Assembly (NCBI GenBank): GCA_038747545.1
Contig: JBCDJT010000002.1
Coordinates: 27,286-91,285 of the forward strand
Reading direction: 5' to 3'
Origin: JBCCMF01 sp038747545
Lineage (GTDB): Bacteria > Bacteroidota > Rhodothermia > Rhodothermales > JBCCMF01
DNA: 64,000 nucleotides
The notes beneath the pieces were generated by a model. The model was not told the origin of the DNA. It saw nothing but the letters and a program-made list of their open reading frames with translations, and did no database searches. Positions 9,518 through 18,807 of the stretch are shown here, in pieces; the stretch's first letter is position 1; the number at the start of each line of letters is the position of its first letter. The position numbers and the translations under genes were made by a program.

Positions 9518-9572
9518 GGCACAGAGGGGCCATCGGGATTTGGGTGAAGCCCCCGATGCGTTCCTCTGTGCC
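9518..9572 (+). promoter_or_regulatory. Long two-part hairpin just before otnK
   Basis: In the 120-bp gap between cupin and otnK an outer 10-bp perfect stem (GGCACAGAGG 9518-9527 with CCTCTGTGCC 9563-9572) encloses a second 7-bp perfect stem (CATCGGG 9531-9537 with CCCGATG 9552-9558). A small internal loop separates the stems and the end loop is 14 nt. It ends 18 nt before the otnK ATG. There is no T-tract, so attenuation or translational control is more likely than simple termination. Confidence 0.6.
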
Positions 9573-9590
9573 GCCTTCTTTGCTGTGCCC

Positions 9591-10868
9591 ATGTTGCTTG
9601 GCTGCATCGCCGATGATTTCACCGGAGCCACCGACCTGGCCAGCACGCTCGTAGCCGGAGGCATGCGCACCGCCGTATGGCGCGGCATCCCTGACGAGGC
9701 CGCTGCAATCCCCGCCGTCGATGCGTTAGTCATCGCGCTGAAGAGCCGCACCATCCCCGTCGCCGAGGCCGTCGCCGCCAGCGTAGCGGCTTCCGCATGG
9801 CTGGCCCAGGCGGGCGCCCGGCAGCAGTATTTCAAGTACTGCTCCACGTTCGACTCTACCGATGACGGCAACATCGGCCCGGTGCTCGATGCGCTTTTGG
9901 ATGCTCTGGGCGCCTCGTTCACGCTAGCCTGCCCCGCCTTCCCCGCCAACGGGCGCTCGGTCTACCACGGCTACCTGTTCGTGGGCGATGTGCTGCTCTC
10001 GGAGTCCAGCATGCGGCACCACCCGCTCACCCCCATGACCGACAGCGCGCTGCTGCGCGTCCTGGGCAGGCAGCTGCCAGGGCATATGGTGGGCCTGATC
10101 CCGCACCGCACCGTGCGCGAGGGCGCGAGCGCTATCGAAACCGCATGGCGCCAGCTGGCCGCCAGCGGGCACCGCGCCGCCATCGTAGACGCCATCACCG
10201 ACGACGACCTGCACGCCATCGGGGCGGCCAGCACGGCATTACCGCTCTTGACGGGAGGCTCCGGCTTGGCGCTGGGACTGCCTGACGCCTTCCGACGGGC
10301 GGGGCTGCTAGACGACCACGACGATGCCGAGGCCTCCATGCAGCACATCGGCGGGGCAACCGCAGTCATCGCTGGGAGCTGCTCGGCGGCGACTCGGAAG
10401 CAATTGGAACGAGCCGAGGCGCACGGCTGGCCCATCTGGATCGTGGAAGCAGACGCGGCCATGCAGCACCCCGACGCCTTGCTCGCCGACATCCTGGGGT
10501 GGGCCGAGCCGCAATTAGGCAGCACGCCCGTCGTCATCGCCGCCAGCGCAGACCCGGCGGTGGTGGAGGCGGCACAAGCGCAGTACGGACGCGCCGCCAT
10601 CGGCGAGCGCATTGAGGCGGTGCTGGCTGGCGCGGCGCAGGGGCTGGTGCAGCGCGGCATGCGGCGCCTGGTCGTGGCTGGGGGCGAGACCTCGGGCGCG
10701 GTGGTACAGGCCCTCGGCGTGCAAGGACTCCGCATCGGCCCCGCCATCGCGCCGGGCGTCCCGTGGGTGCGTCCCGTCGATTCGCCCGAGCCGTTGGCAT
10801 TAGCGCTCAAGTCCGGTAACTTCGGCGGCGAAGACTTCTTTGCCGAAGCCTTTGCCCTCACCTCCTAA
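9591..10868 (+). CDS. otnK: Four-carbon acid sugar kinase (3-oxo-tetronate kinase type)
   Basis: 425 residues of the DUF1537 two-domain kinase family. The N-terminal substrate domain opens with LGCIADDFTGATDLAS, the family hallmark. The C-terminal nucleotide domain contains VVAGGETSGAVVQALGV. OtnK phosphorylates 3-oxo-tetronates (from threonate or erythronate), and the product is decarboxylated by OtnC, whose gene follows after 19 bp. I start at ATG 9591 because the hallmark begins two residues later; the longer frame would need a TTG start and would run through the hairpin. The dehydrogenase (LtnD) and isomerase (OtnI) of the known pathway are not in the window. Confidence 0.92.
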   Translation: MLLGCIADDFTGATDLASTLVAGGMRTAVWRGIPDEAAAIPAVDALVIALKSRTIPVAEAVAASVAASAWLAQAGARQQYFKYCSTFDSTDDGNIGPVLDALLDALGASFTLACPAFPANGRSVYHGYLFVGDVLLSESSMRHHPLTPMTDSALLRVLGRQLPGHMVGLIPHRTVREGASAIETAWRQLAASGHRAAIVDAITDDDLHAIGAASTALPLLTGGSGLALGLPDAFRRAGLLDDHDDAEASMQHIGGATAVIAGSCSAATRKQLERAEAHGWPIWIVEADAAMQHPDALLADILGWAEPQLGSTPVVIAASADPAVVEAAQAQYGRAAIGERIEAVLAGAAQGLVQRGMRRLVVAGGETSGAVVQALGVQGLRIGPAIAPGVPWVRPVDSPEPLALALKSGNFGGEDFFAEAFALTS

Positions 10869-10887
10869 GCCGACCTCCTCATCGGAC

Positions 10888-11523
10888 ATGACGACAGAAA
10901 CGAAGCTGCGCGACGCGCTGGCGATGCACGGGCAGGCGCTCTACCAGCGCGGCCTCGCCCATGGGTCGGCGGGCAACATGAGCGTCCGCCTTGACGACGG
11001 CATCCTCATCACGCCCACCAACACGTGCATGGGACGCCTCGACCCGGCGCGCATCGCCAAAGTGGGCTTCGACGGCCGCCACCTCTCCGGCGATAAGCCC
11101 TCAAAGGAAGGCTTCCTGCACCTCGCCATGTACGAGGAGCGCCCGCAGGACACCGCCATCGTCCACCTGCACTCGACGCACTCCGTCGCCTGTGCGTGCA
11201 TGGACGGTGTAGACGAAGCCAACGTGCTGCCGCCGCTGACGGCCTACTACGTGATGAAGGTGGGCACGCTGCCGCTCGTGCCGTACTTTCGCCCCGGCGA
11301 CCGAGCGCTGGCCAACGCTGTGCGGCACTACGCCAAGCAGCACCACGCCATGCTGCTGGCGCACCACGGCCCCGTCGTCTCGGGTAAGGCGCTCGACGCT
11401 ACGGTGTACGCGATGGAAGAGCTGGAAGAGACGGCCAAGCTGTACCTGCTGCTCCAGTCCCAGGCGTACCGCACGCTCACGCCCGAACAGATCGCCGACT
11501 TAAACGTGGCCTTCCCGTCGTGA
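10888..11523 (+). CDS. otnC: 3-oxo-tetronate 4-phosphate decarboxylase, class II aldolase family
   Basis: 211 residues of the class II aldolase/adducin fold. SAGNMSVRL binds the phosphate, PSKEGFLHL carries the catalytic acid, HLHSTHS gives two zinc-binding His, and LLAHHGPVVSG gives the third. OtnC converts 3-oxo-tetronate 4-phosphate to dihydroxyacetone phosphate and CO2. Its direct linkage to otnK supports this role over a fuculose- or ribulose-phosphate aldolase. ATG 10888 is the start that matches the family N-terminus (MTTETKLRDALAMHGQALYQ). It ends 4 bp before the convergent permease gene, with no visible terminator between them. Confidence 0.92.
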   Translation: MTTETKLRDALAMHGQALYQRGLAHGSAGNMSVRLDDGILITPTNTCMGRLDPARIAKVGFDGRHLSGDKPSKEGFLHLAMYEERPQDTAIVHLHSTHSVACACMDGVDEANVLPPLTAYYVMKVGTLPLVPYFRPGDRALANAVRHYAKQHHAMLLAHHGPVVSGKALDATVYAMEELEETAKLYLLLQSQAYRTLTPEQIADLNVAFPS

Positions 11524-11527
11524 CGCG

Positions 11528-13897
11528 TCAGCTGGTGCGCAGGCTCTCCACCGGGTTGGCGCGGATCGCCTTGAACAGGTGCAGGCTCACGGTGAGCAGC
11601 GCGATGCCAAGGGCGAGTCCCAGCGCGATCAAGAAGACGCCCGCGCCCAGCTCCGTGCGGTACGCGAAGTCGGAGAGCCAGCGCTGCATGGCGGCATACG
11701 CCAGCGGTCCCGCGATCACAAAGGCAATCAACACGAGCACCACGAAGTCGCGCGAGAGCAGGCCCAGGAGGTCAGCTGCGGTAGCGCCCAGCACCTTGCG
11801 GATGCCGATCTCCTTGGTGCGCTGCTGCACGATGTAGGCCGTCAGCCCGAAGAGGCCGAGGCAGGCGATACACACGGCGAGCATAGCAAAGACGATGAAC
11901 AGCTGCCCCAGGCGCTGCTCGGCGCGGTACATCGCGGCGAAGTCGTCGCTGAGGAAGGAGTAGTCGAACGGCATATCCGGTACAAACTGCTGCCAGGTCG
12001 CTTCGAGGTGGGCCAGCATGCCCGGCACATCGGACGGGTTGAAGCGGACGGCGTAGAAGCGGCGTGCCTCGGCGCCAGCCTGCATCATCAGCGGCTCGAT
12101 GTCGGTCCGCATGTCTTCCATGTGGAAGTCGCGCACCACGCCGATGACCGTAAGCGTCTGCTCGCCACTTTGTATGGTCTTGCCAAGCGGGTCCTCCCAG
12201 CTCAGAGCTCGCACAGCCGTCTCGTTGATCACGATGCCGTCGGCCAAGTCGGCGGGTCGGCCGGCATCAAAGAATCGACCCTCCGCCATTTCCAACTGGA
12301 GCGCTTCGCGCAGTTCTGGGCTCGTCCTGATGGCTTGAAGGATAACCGTGTCTCCGTCATAATTTTCGATGTCCCTACCGCGAAACCACCGTATCGCCGT
12401 GGGTTCACTCGGCACGCCCGAAGCCCGCGCTACCGTCATCACGCTTGGATGCTGCGCGAGTGCCTGCTGGAAGGATTCGGCGCTGGCCTCGGGCAAGGCT
12501 GCGCGCGTGTGGACCACGGCGACCTGATCCTGATCGAACCCGAGCCGGCCGTGTTGTACAAAGTGGAGCTGGTCTTGAATGACCAGGGTACACACGATGA
12601 GCACGACCGAGACGGCGAACTGGAACACGATGAGCCCCTTGCGCAAGGCGGGCAGCGACCGCATCCGCACGTCGCCCTTGAGCACCGTGGCCGGGCGGAA
12701 GTGGGAGAGCACAAAGGCCGGGTACGCGCCCGCCAGCACACCGACGATGGTGCCCGTCGCCAGGACACCCATCCACAGCAGCGGATGCGCAAGCGGTAGC
12801 GTCAGGCCGCGCTCCATGAGCACGTTGAACGCGGGGAGCACCAGTTGCACGATGCCGACGGCCAGTACGACGGCGCCCAGCGCCATCAGCACCGACTCGC
12901 CCAAGAACTGCGCAATGAGCTGCTTCCGCGCCGCGCCCACCGACTTCCGCACGCCCACCTCCTTGGCGCGCTGCGCCGCACGCGCGGTGGCGAGGTTGGT
13001 GTAGTTGATGCACGCGATCAGCAGGATGAGGAGCGCGATGGCCGAGAAGAGGTAGATGTAGCGGATGTCGCCCTGGGGAGCAATGTCGTTGGTGGCCTCG
13101 CTGTGGAGGTGGATTCGGGTTAGCGGGATAACCGACAGCTTCATGCCCTCCGCGTAATTGGCATCCAAGATGGGCTGTAGGGCCTCTTGCTGATCCGTAA
13201 TGACGTCAGGACGGACGCTGTCTCGCAGGAGCACATACGTGAACGCCCCGGTGTTCCACTTCCGGTTCTCAGCTGGTTTGTCGGTAGCGATGGAGAGCAG
13301 GAGGTCGCCTCGGAAATGCACATTCTGCGGCATGTCCTCGATAAGCCCGACAACCTCATACGTGGTCGCGTCAGCACTCCACTTCTCGTGCCGCACAAGC
13401 GTCTGGCCCAGAGCGGGTTCATCGGGGAAGTACCGGGCTGCTGCGGACCGGGAGAGCAGCGCGGTGTTGGGCTCCGCCAATCGCGCTGCCGAGCCTTCCA
13501 CCACCTCAAAGTCGAAGACGTCGAAGAAGCTGGGGCCCACGTTCAAGACGTGCTCCTCGTAGAACTGGATGTCGCTTCCTTCGCTCGACATCAGTGGCTC
13601 AGACTCGCGCTGCACCTGCGCGATGGCTTCGATGCCGGGCACGCGCTCCTGCAACAAGCTGGCAACTGGCAACGGAGCGCGTGCCCAGTGGCCGTTCTCT
13701 TGATCCAAGATTTGCTCCACGCGGTAGATGCGGTCCGCGTTGCTATGCATGGTGTCAAACGAGCGCTCGTCGGCTACGTAGAGTAGGATGAGCAGCACGC
13801 ATGCCAGCCCGAGCGCGAGCCCCAGGACGTTGATGGCCGTGTAAATCGGCTGGCGTTGTAGGTGGCGCAGCGTGTGGCGCAGGTTGGCAACGAGCAT
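11528..13897 (-). CDS. FtsX/MacB-type ABC transporter permease
   Basis: 789 residues with the duplicated FtsX layout: an N-terminal membrane helix (YTAINVLGLALGLACVLLIL), a large periplasmic MacB-PCD domain, three helices around residues 285-440, a second helix and periplasmic domain, then a C-terminal FtsX block ending ANPVESLRTS. The motif AQRAKEVGVRKSVGAARKQL and its second copy RTKEIGIRKVLGATA are typical. Members work with a MacB-like ATPase in lipoprotein handling, peptide export or stress responses. No ATPase gene is adjacent, so the partner must lie elsewhere. Transcribed alone, convergent to otnC. Confidence 0.9.
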   Translation of the reverse strand: MLVANLRHTLRHLQRQPIYTAINVLGLALGLACVLLILLYVADERSFDTMHSNADRIYRVEQILDQENGHWARAPLPVASLLQERVPGIEAIAQVQRESEPLMSSEGSDIQFYEEHVLNVGPSFFDVFDFEVVEGSAARLAEPNTALLSRSAAARYFPDEPALGQTLVRHEKWSADATTYEVVGLIEDMPQNVHFRGDLLLSIATDKPAENRKWNTGAFTYVLLRDSVRPDVITDQQEALQPILDANYAEGMKLSVIPLTRIHLHSEATNDIAPQGDIRYIYLFSAIALLILLIACINYTNLATARAAQRAKEVGVRKSVGAARKQLIAQFLGESVLMALGAVVLAVGIVQLVLPAFNVLMERGLTLPLAHPLLWMGVLATGTIVGVLAGAYPAFVLSHFRPATVLKGDVRMRSLPALRKGLIVFQFAVSVVLIVCTLVIQDQLHFVQHGRLGFDQDQVAVVHTRAALPEASAESFQQALAQHPSVMTVARASGVPSEPTAIRWFRGRDIENYDGDTVILQAIRTSPELREALQLEMAEGRFFDAGRPADLADGIVINETAVRALSWEDPLGKTIQSGEQTLTVIGVVRDFHMEDMRTDIEPLMMQAGAEARRFYAVRFNPSDVPGMLAHLEATWQQFVPDMPFDYSFLSDDFAAMYRAEQRLGQLFIVFAMLAVCIACLGLFGLTAYIVQQRTKEIGIRKVLGATAADLLGLLSRDFVVLVLIAFVIAGPLAYAAMQRWLSDFAYRTELGAGVFLIALGLALGIALLTVSLHLFKAIRANPVESLRTS

Positions 13898-14093
13898 GAT
13901 AAGCGGTGGACTTCCGAGATGACGCTCAGGCCCATGACAAACGCAATGCCGAACCGCGATACACGGCTGTTACGTTGTTTTGAGGCGCTGGCCTGTCCGC
14001 GAGCGAACACCACTGAATCGGCAGCGGACACTGCACCCGTTGAACCTGTGTGGCGTGTCGGCTAGATTGCCGCTCCATCTGCTCATTGCCGCC

Positions 14094-16259
14094 ATGTCTC
14101 GTCTTCTCCTGTTTCTGCTGGTCCTCCTCGTGGGCGCGGCCTGTCAGGCGCCGCCTGCGGAGCCCATCGCCGACCCCCACCAGCCCGCGCATGCCGTTTG
14201 GGATACGTACCTGGGCGATGCGCACTCGACGCAGTACTCGTCGCTCGATCAGATCACACCCGCCAATGTGACCGACCTAGAGGTGGCGTGGACCTACCGC
14301 ACGGGCGATGCCAGTGCTACGTCGCAGATCCAGTGCAACCCACTCATCATCGGCCGCACGCTCTACGGCACCACGGCTGGGCTCAAGGTCTTCGCTGCCG
14401 ACGCCACCACGGGCATCCCGCAGTGGACGTTCGACCCGGTGGATTACGGGGCGGAGATCAACTGGTCGGGCGCGAATCGCGGGCTCGTGTACTGGCGCGA
14501 TGAGGCGGGCAGTGCTCCTGCCCGCATCATGTACACCGCAGGCGCGTGGCTCTACGCCATCGACGCCGCCACAGGCATCTTGCTGGAGGACTTCGGCACG
14601 GGCGGGCGTGTGTCGCTCAAGACGGGCCTGGGTACGCCAGAAGAAACCGACGACCTGTTCATCGTCTCGAACACACCCGGCGTGCTCTACGGCGACCTGC
14701 TCATCCTGGGCGGGCGCGTCCACGAAGGGCCCGGGCCGTCGATGCCGGGGCACATCCGGGCGTTCAACGTGCGCACAGGCGCGATGGCGTGGATCTTCCA
14801 CACGATCCCGAAGCCCGGCGAGTTCGGCGCCGACACCTGGCTCGACTACGACAAGATCGCCAGCGAGCGCATCGGGGGGGCGAACGCGTGGAGCGGCCTG
14901 ACGGTAGACCACGAGCGCGGCATGGTCTTCATCCCCACGGGCTCGGCCACGTGGGACTTCTACGGCGCCGCCCGCCCCGGCGACAACCTGTTCGCCAACA
15001 CACTCCTCGCCCTCGACGCCGCCACGGGCGAGCGCATCTGGCACCAGCAAATCGTGAAGCACGACCTGTGGGACCGCGACCTGCCTGCCTCGCCCAACCT
15101 CGTCACCGTTATGCACGATGGCGAGCGCGTCGATGCGGTGGCGCAGGTCACGAAGGATGGGCACGTGTGGGTCTTTGACCGCGACACGGGCGCGCCGCTG
15201 TTTCCCGTGGAGGAGGTGCCGCAGCCGCCCTCTGACCTGGAGGGCGAGTGGACGCCCGCCACGCAACGTCTCCCCACGCAGCCGCCGCCGTTCGCGCGCC
15301 AGGTCTTCCGCGAAGCCGACATCACCGACCGCACGCCCGAGGCCACGGCGTACGTGCGGGCGCGCTTCGACGGCGTGCGCAGCGATGGGCAGTTCGTGCC
15401 GCCCAGCACGCAGGGCACCATGATCTTCCCCGGCTTCGACGGCGGTGGCGAATGGGGCGGGGCCGCCATCGACCCCGCCACCGGGCTGCTCTACGTCAAC
15501 TCGAACGAGATGCCGTGGATCTTGACGATGGTGGATCTGACGAAGGCTAACTCGCGCGGTGAGATGGTGTACCAGCGCAACTGCGCCGCCTGCCATCGGC
15601 CCGATCGCAGCGGCATCGAAGGCAGCAACTTTCCCTCGCTATTGGACCTGGAAGAGCGCCGTGACCAGCCTTACGTGACAGCACTCCTCGAAACCGGGCG
15701 CGGCTTCATGCCGTCCTTCGCGCACCTCAGCGTCAGCGACGTGGATGCGCTGCTGGGGTATCTATACGAGGATACGACGGCCTCGACAACGGGCAGCTAC
15801 ACCCAGCACAGCGGCTCGCCCTATGGCCACACGGGCTACAACCGCTTCTTCGACCAGGACGGTTATCCCGCCATCAAGCCACCGTGGGGACAGCTCAACG
15901 CCATCGACTTGAACAACGGCACGATCCGCTGGCAGGTACCGCTCGGCGAGTTTCCCGAGCTGACGGCGCAGGGCATCCCCAAGACCGGTACCGAGAACTA
16001 TGGCGGCCCGGTAGTAACAGCTGGAGGCCTCATTTTCATCGCCGCGTCGAAGGATGAGCACATCCGCGCCTTCGACAAGACCACGGGCAAGGAGCTGTGG
16101 CAGCACAAGCTGCCCTTTGGCGGCTATGCCACGCCTGCCACGTACAGCGTAGACGGGACCCAGTATGTGGTCATCGCTGCTGGGGGCGGCAAGATGGGCA
16201 CCGCGTCAGGTGATGCATACGTGGCGTTCGCGCTGCCTGATACCAACTCTGAGAGATGA
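14094..16259 (+). CDS. PQQ-dependent dehydrogenase lipoprotein with inserted cytochrome c domain
   Basis: 721 residues. The N-terminus is a lipoprotein signal (SRLLLFLLVLLVGAAC) with a lipobox, so the protein is probably membrane-anchored outside the cytoplasm. Beta-propeller repeats typical of quinoproteins follow (LEVAWTYRTGDA, TGIPQWTF, TGERIWHQQ, TGKELWQHKL). A mono-haem cytochrome c domain with CAACH at 497-501 sits inside the propeller. Such enzymes oxidise alcohols or aldoses and pass electrons to a respiratory chain. I chose the ATG at 14094 because it gives the lipobox. The last codons and the stop overlap a palindromic repeat (16253-16336). The substrate is unknown. Confidence 0.9.
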   Translation: MSRLLLFLLVLLVGAACQAPPAEPIADPHQPAHAVWDTYLGDAHSTQYSSLDQITPANVTDLEVAWTYRTGDASATSQIQCNPLIIGRTLYGTTAGLKVFAADATTGIPQWTFDPVDYGAEINWSGANRGLVYWRDEAGSAPARIMYTAGAWLYAIDAATGILLEDFGTGGRVSLKTGLGTPEETDDLFIVSNTPGVLYGDLLILGGRVHEGPGPSMPGHIRAFNVRTGAMAWIFHTIPKPGEFGADTWLDYDKIASERIGGANAWSGLTVDHERGMVFIPTGSATWDFYGAARPGDNLFANTLLALDAATGERIWHQQIVKHDLWDRDLPASPNLVTVMHDGERVDAVAQVTKDGHVWVFDRDTGAPLFPVEEVPQPPSDLEGEWTPATQRLPTQPPPFARQVFREADITDRTPEATAYVRARFDGVRSDGQFVPPSTQGTMIFPGFDGGGEWGGAAIDPATGLLYVNSNEMPWILTMVDLTKANSRGEMVYQRNCAACHRPDRSGIEGSNFPSLLDLEERRDQPYVTALLETGRGFMPSFAHLSVSDVDALLGYLYEDTTASTTGSYTQHSGSPYGHTGYNRFFDQDGYPAIKPPWGQLNAIDLNNGTIRWQVPLGEFPELTAQGIPKTGTENYGGPVVTAGGLIFIAASKDEHIRAFDKTTGKELWQHKLPFGGYATPATYSVDGTQYVVIAAGGGKMGTASGDAYVAFALPDTNSER

Positions 16260-16336
16260 TTGTGCGATCCAACTTGTCATCCCTCGGCTCTGCTCGGGAT
16301 GACAAGATTAGACGGTGTGCTGCACTGTAAATTTCC
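16253..16336 (-). repeat. Palindromic repeat, family B, short copy between convergent genes
   Basis: The core is an inverted repeat TTGTCATCCC/GGGATGACAA at 16274-16305. On the minus strand the flanks read AGTGCAGCACACCGTCTAA before the core and GATCGCACAATCATCTC after it, matching the copy at 42907-43067. This copy lacks the long inner arms. It overlaps the last codons and TGA of the PQQ dehydrogenase gene and may also serve as a terminator for it. Confidence 0.8.
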
Positions 16337-16369
16337 AGAGCTGGCATGAGCATCTCCGCTGGGGGGAGG

Positions 16370-18268
16370 CTACGCCGATGGGCTCGGCTTGGCATCGAGC
16401 AGGTCGCGCAGGGTGGCGAAGAGGCGTTCGGGAGGGCACGGCTTGGGCAGGCATACCGCGGCGCCTGCCGCCAACACCTCGGCGGCGCGGTCGGTAGCTA
16501 AGCCACTGTTGGCCAGGATAGGCAGCTCGGCGTGCAGTGCCTGCGCATGCTTGATGACCGCCAGGCCATCGATGCCGGGCATCATCAGGTCCGTGAGCAG
16601 GATGTCGAAGTCGCTGCCATAGCGGTTGAGGAAGGCGATGGCCTCGTCGCCGCCTTGCGCAGCGGTAACCATGTAGCCCGCGTCCTCCAACAAGTCCTGC
16701 GTCACATCGAGCAAGGCATCCTCGTCGTCAACCAACAGAATGTGCTCGCCGTGGCCACGCAGATCCTGGCGGTCGGCGGCGAGCGGTTCAGGCCGGTGTG
16801 TTTCGCTCGCCATGGGCAGGTACACCGAGAACGTAGTGCCTTCGCCGACCTCGCTGGTGGCGTTGACGAAGCCTCCGTGGCTGCGCACGATGCTGTAGAC
16901 GGTAGAGAGGCCGAGCCCGGTGCCTTTGCCCGTGGGTTTGGTGGTGAAGAACGGCTCAAACACCTTCGCCAGCACATCGGGGGGCATCCCGGTGCCCGTG
17001 TCGGTGATGGCGATGCAGACATAGGTCCCTGACTCGGCGTTGAGCAGCTCAAGCAGCTCATTTTCCTCGGTGAGCTCTACGTTGGAGCCCTCGATGTGCA
17101 ACTCGCCGCCACTCGGCATGGCATCGCGCGCGTTCACGCACAGGTTGACGAGTACTTGCTGCAGCTGCGTCGCATCGCCAATGACCGCGTGTAAGTCAGG
17201 CGAGACGTCGGTCGTCACGGCCACCGTTCTCGGAAATGTTTGGTCCACGATGTGCATCACCTCATCGAGGATGCGGCCGGGGTGCAGGCGGTGGCGCTCG
17301 CCTTCTACGCCGCGGGCGAAGGCCAAGACCTGGCGCACCATGTCAGAGCCGCGCTGGGCACTCTTCTGGATCATCGAGAGGGTGCGGCTGGACTTCTCGT
17401 CGGTAGCGAGTCGTGTTTGCAGCACCTCCACCCCGAGCAGCACGGGCACCAGCAGGTTGCCGAGGTCGTGCGCGATGCCGCCCACCAGCGTGCCGATGCT
17501 CTCCATCCGCTGCGACCGCAGGAACTGCAACTCCAGCTTCTTCCGCTCGGTGATGTCGGTTTTGATCATCAGCACCGAGCGTGGTTCGCCAAAGGAATCG
17601 CGCACGAGCGTCCAGCGGCTGTCGAGCACAATATCGGCGCCAGACTTGGTGGTGGGCAGCCACTCGCCCGACCACGCACCACGCATGAGCACCTGCTTCC
17701 ACGCATCGCTGTCCCGCAGGTCACCTTCGGCCAGGTGATCTGTGGTCACCTCATCGGCGTGCCAGCCCAGGACGTCTTCGGCGCTCTTGTTCCAGTACGT
17801 GACCTGCCCCTTGAGGTCGAGCGCCATAATGACGTCGCGCGCCTTGTCGATCAGCTCGGCCTGCTCGCGGATGCGCTCGTCGGCACGGTGGCGCTCCAAG
17901 GCGTAGCGGATGGAGCGCTCCAGCAGCTGGGCGTCGATGTGGTTCTTCGAGAGGTAGTCCGCCGCCCCGGCCATCATGGCCTGGAGGTCGGTGTCGAGGT
18001 CGCCCTGGCCCGTCAGCAGGATGAGCGGCGTGGCCGCCCCGCGCGCACGAGCGTCTTCGATGAGCTGTAGCCCCGTACGCGGCCCCAGCCGGTAGTCAAC
18101 GAGGGCTACGTCGTACGGGTGGCTGAGCACCGCGTCGAGTCCGGCTTCGTACGTCTTGTGCCAGTCGAGCTCAAAGGCTTGGCGGCCCTTCTGGAGCAGG
18201 CGACGCGTGATGATGTAGTCGTCGGGGTCGTCTTCGATGAGCAGAAGGCGAACAGGGGTGTCCAGCAT
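16370..18268 (-). CDS. Hybrid sensor histidine kinase (REC-PAS-HisKA-HATPase-REC)
   Basis: 632 residues with no membrane segment, so cytoplasmic. Domains in order: an N-terminal receiver with DD at 13-14 and phospho-Asp58 (VALVDYR), a PAS domain about 135-240, a dimerisation domain with His267 (GGIAHDLGN), an HATPase with NLCVNARDA and GKGTGLGLSTV, and a C-terminal receiver (HILLVDDEDAL, LLTDLMMPGIDG) ending in a LPKPCPP loop. I use ATG 18268; a longer frame would begin at TTG 18292. It lies 95 bp downstream of a response regulator and a second kinase on the same strand, so the three may form one phosphorelay. Confidence 0.92.
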   Translation of the reverse strand: MLDTPVRLLLIEDDPDDYIITRRLLQKGRQAFELDWHKTYEAGLDAVLSHPYDVALVDYRLGPRTGLQLIEDARARGAATPLILLTGQGDLDTDLQAMMAGAADYLSKNHIDAQLLERSIRYALERHRADERIREQAELIDKARDVIMALDLKGQVTYWNKSAEDVLGWHADEVTTDHLAEGDLRDSDAWKQVLMRGAWSGEWLPTTKSGADIVLDSRWTLVRDSFGEPRSVLMIKTDITERKKLELQFLRSQRMESIGTLVGGIAHDLGNLLVPVLLGVEVLQTRLATDEKSSRTLSMIQKSAQRGSDMVRQVLAFARGVEGERHRLHPGRILDEVMHIVDQTFPRTVAVTTDVSPDLHAVIGDATQLQQVLVNLCVNARDAMPSGGELHIEGSNVELTEENELLELLNAESGTYVCIAITDTGTGMPPDVLAKVFEPFFTTKPTGKGTGLGLSTVYSIVRSHGGFVNATSEVGEGTTFSVYLPMASETHRPEPLAADRQDLRGHGEHILLVDDEDALLDVTQDLLEDAGYMVTAAQGGDEAIAFLNRYGSDFDILLTDLMMPGIDGLAVIKHAQALHAELPILANSGLATDRAAEVLAAGAAVCLPKPCPPERLFATLRDLLDAKPSPSA

Positions 18269-18363
18269 ACGTGTACCAGTGGGCAGAGACAAGGTATCCC
18301 CTGCACGCGCACGCGCCCGAAGGGTTCACCGCGCCAGGAGCCACCAAGCCGTCGTGTTGCCCC

Positions 18364-18807
18364 CTACTCGGGCAGCCGCACAATCTCAAACCAGAAGTCG
18401 CCGATGACCTGGATGGCCTTGGTGAGCCCGTTGAACGACACGGGTTTCGTGACGAAGGCGTTCACGCCAAGGTCGTAGGTCTGCAGGATGTCCTGCTCGG
18501 CTTCGGAGGTGGTGAGGACGATCACCGGGATGCGACGTAGCTCGGGGTCTTGCTTGATCTCGCTCAGCGCCTCGCGACCGTCTTTACGCGGCATGTTGAG
18601 GTCCAGCAGGATCACGCCCGGCCGCGGTGCGGTGGCGGGATCGGTGTACTTGCCGCGGCGGTAGAGGTAATCCATCAGCTCCTCGCCATCTTCGACTACA
18701 TTGATGGTGTTGGCGAGGCGGCTGTTTTTCAGGGCACGGATGGTAAGGAGCTGATCATCCGGATCATCTTCCGCAAGGAGGATCTTCACAGGGTCGCGGT
18801 TGCTCAT
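18364..18807 (-). CDS. Single-domain response regulator (Rcp1-like)
   Basis: 147 residues, receiver domain only. The acidic pair is in LLAEDDPDDQ, the phospho-acceptor Asp in VILLDLNMPRKDG, the switch Thr in VIVLTTSEAE, and the Lys in FVTKPVSF. Such regulators commonly pair with phytochrome-type kinases and pass on or drain phosphate. Its ATG overlaps the TGA of the upstream kinase by 4 nt (ATGA), so translation is probably coupled and the kinase is its likely donor. The longer open frame upstream of 18807 is inside the kinase gene and is not used. Confidence 0.93.
   Translation of the reverse strand: MSNRDPVKILLAEDDPDDQLLTIRALKNSRLANTINVVEDGEELMDYLYRRGKYTDPATAPRPGVILLDLNMPRKDGREALSEIKQDPELRRIPVIVLTTSEAEQDILQTYDLGVNAFVTKPVSFNGLTKAIQVIGDFWFEIVRLPE

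Noticed and set aside
9483..9590. TTG start giving otnK 36 extra residues
   Set aside because: The family motif begins two residues after ATG 9591, and the extension would pass through the hairpin.
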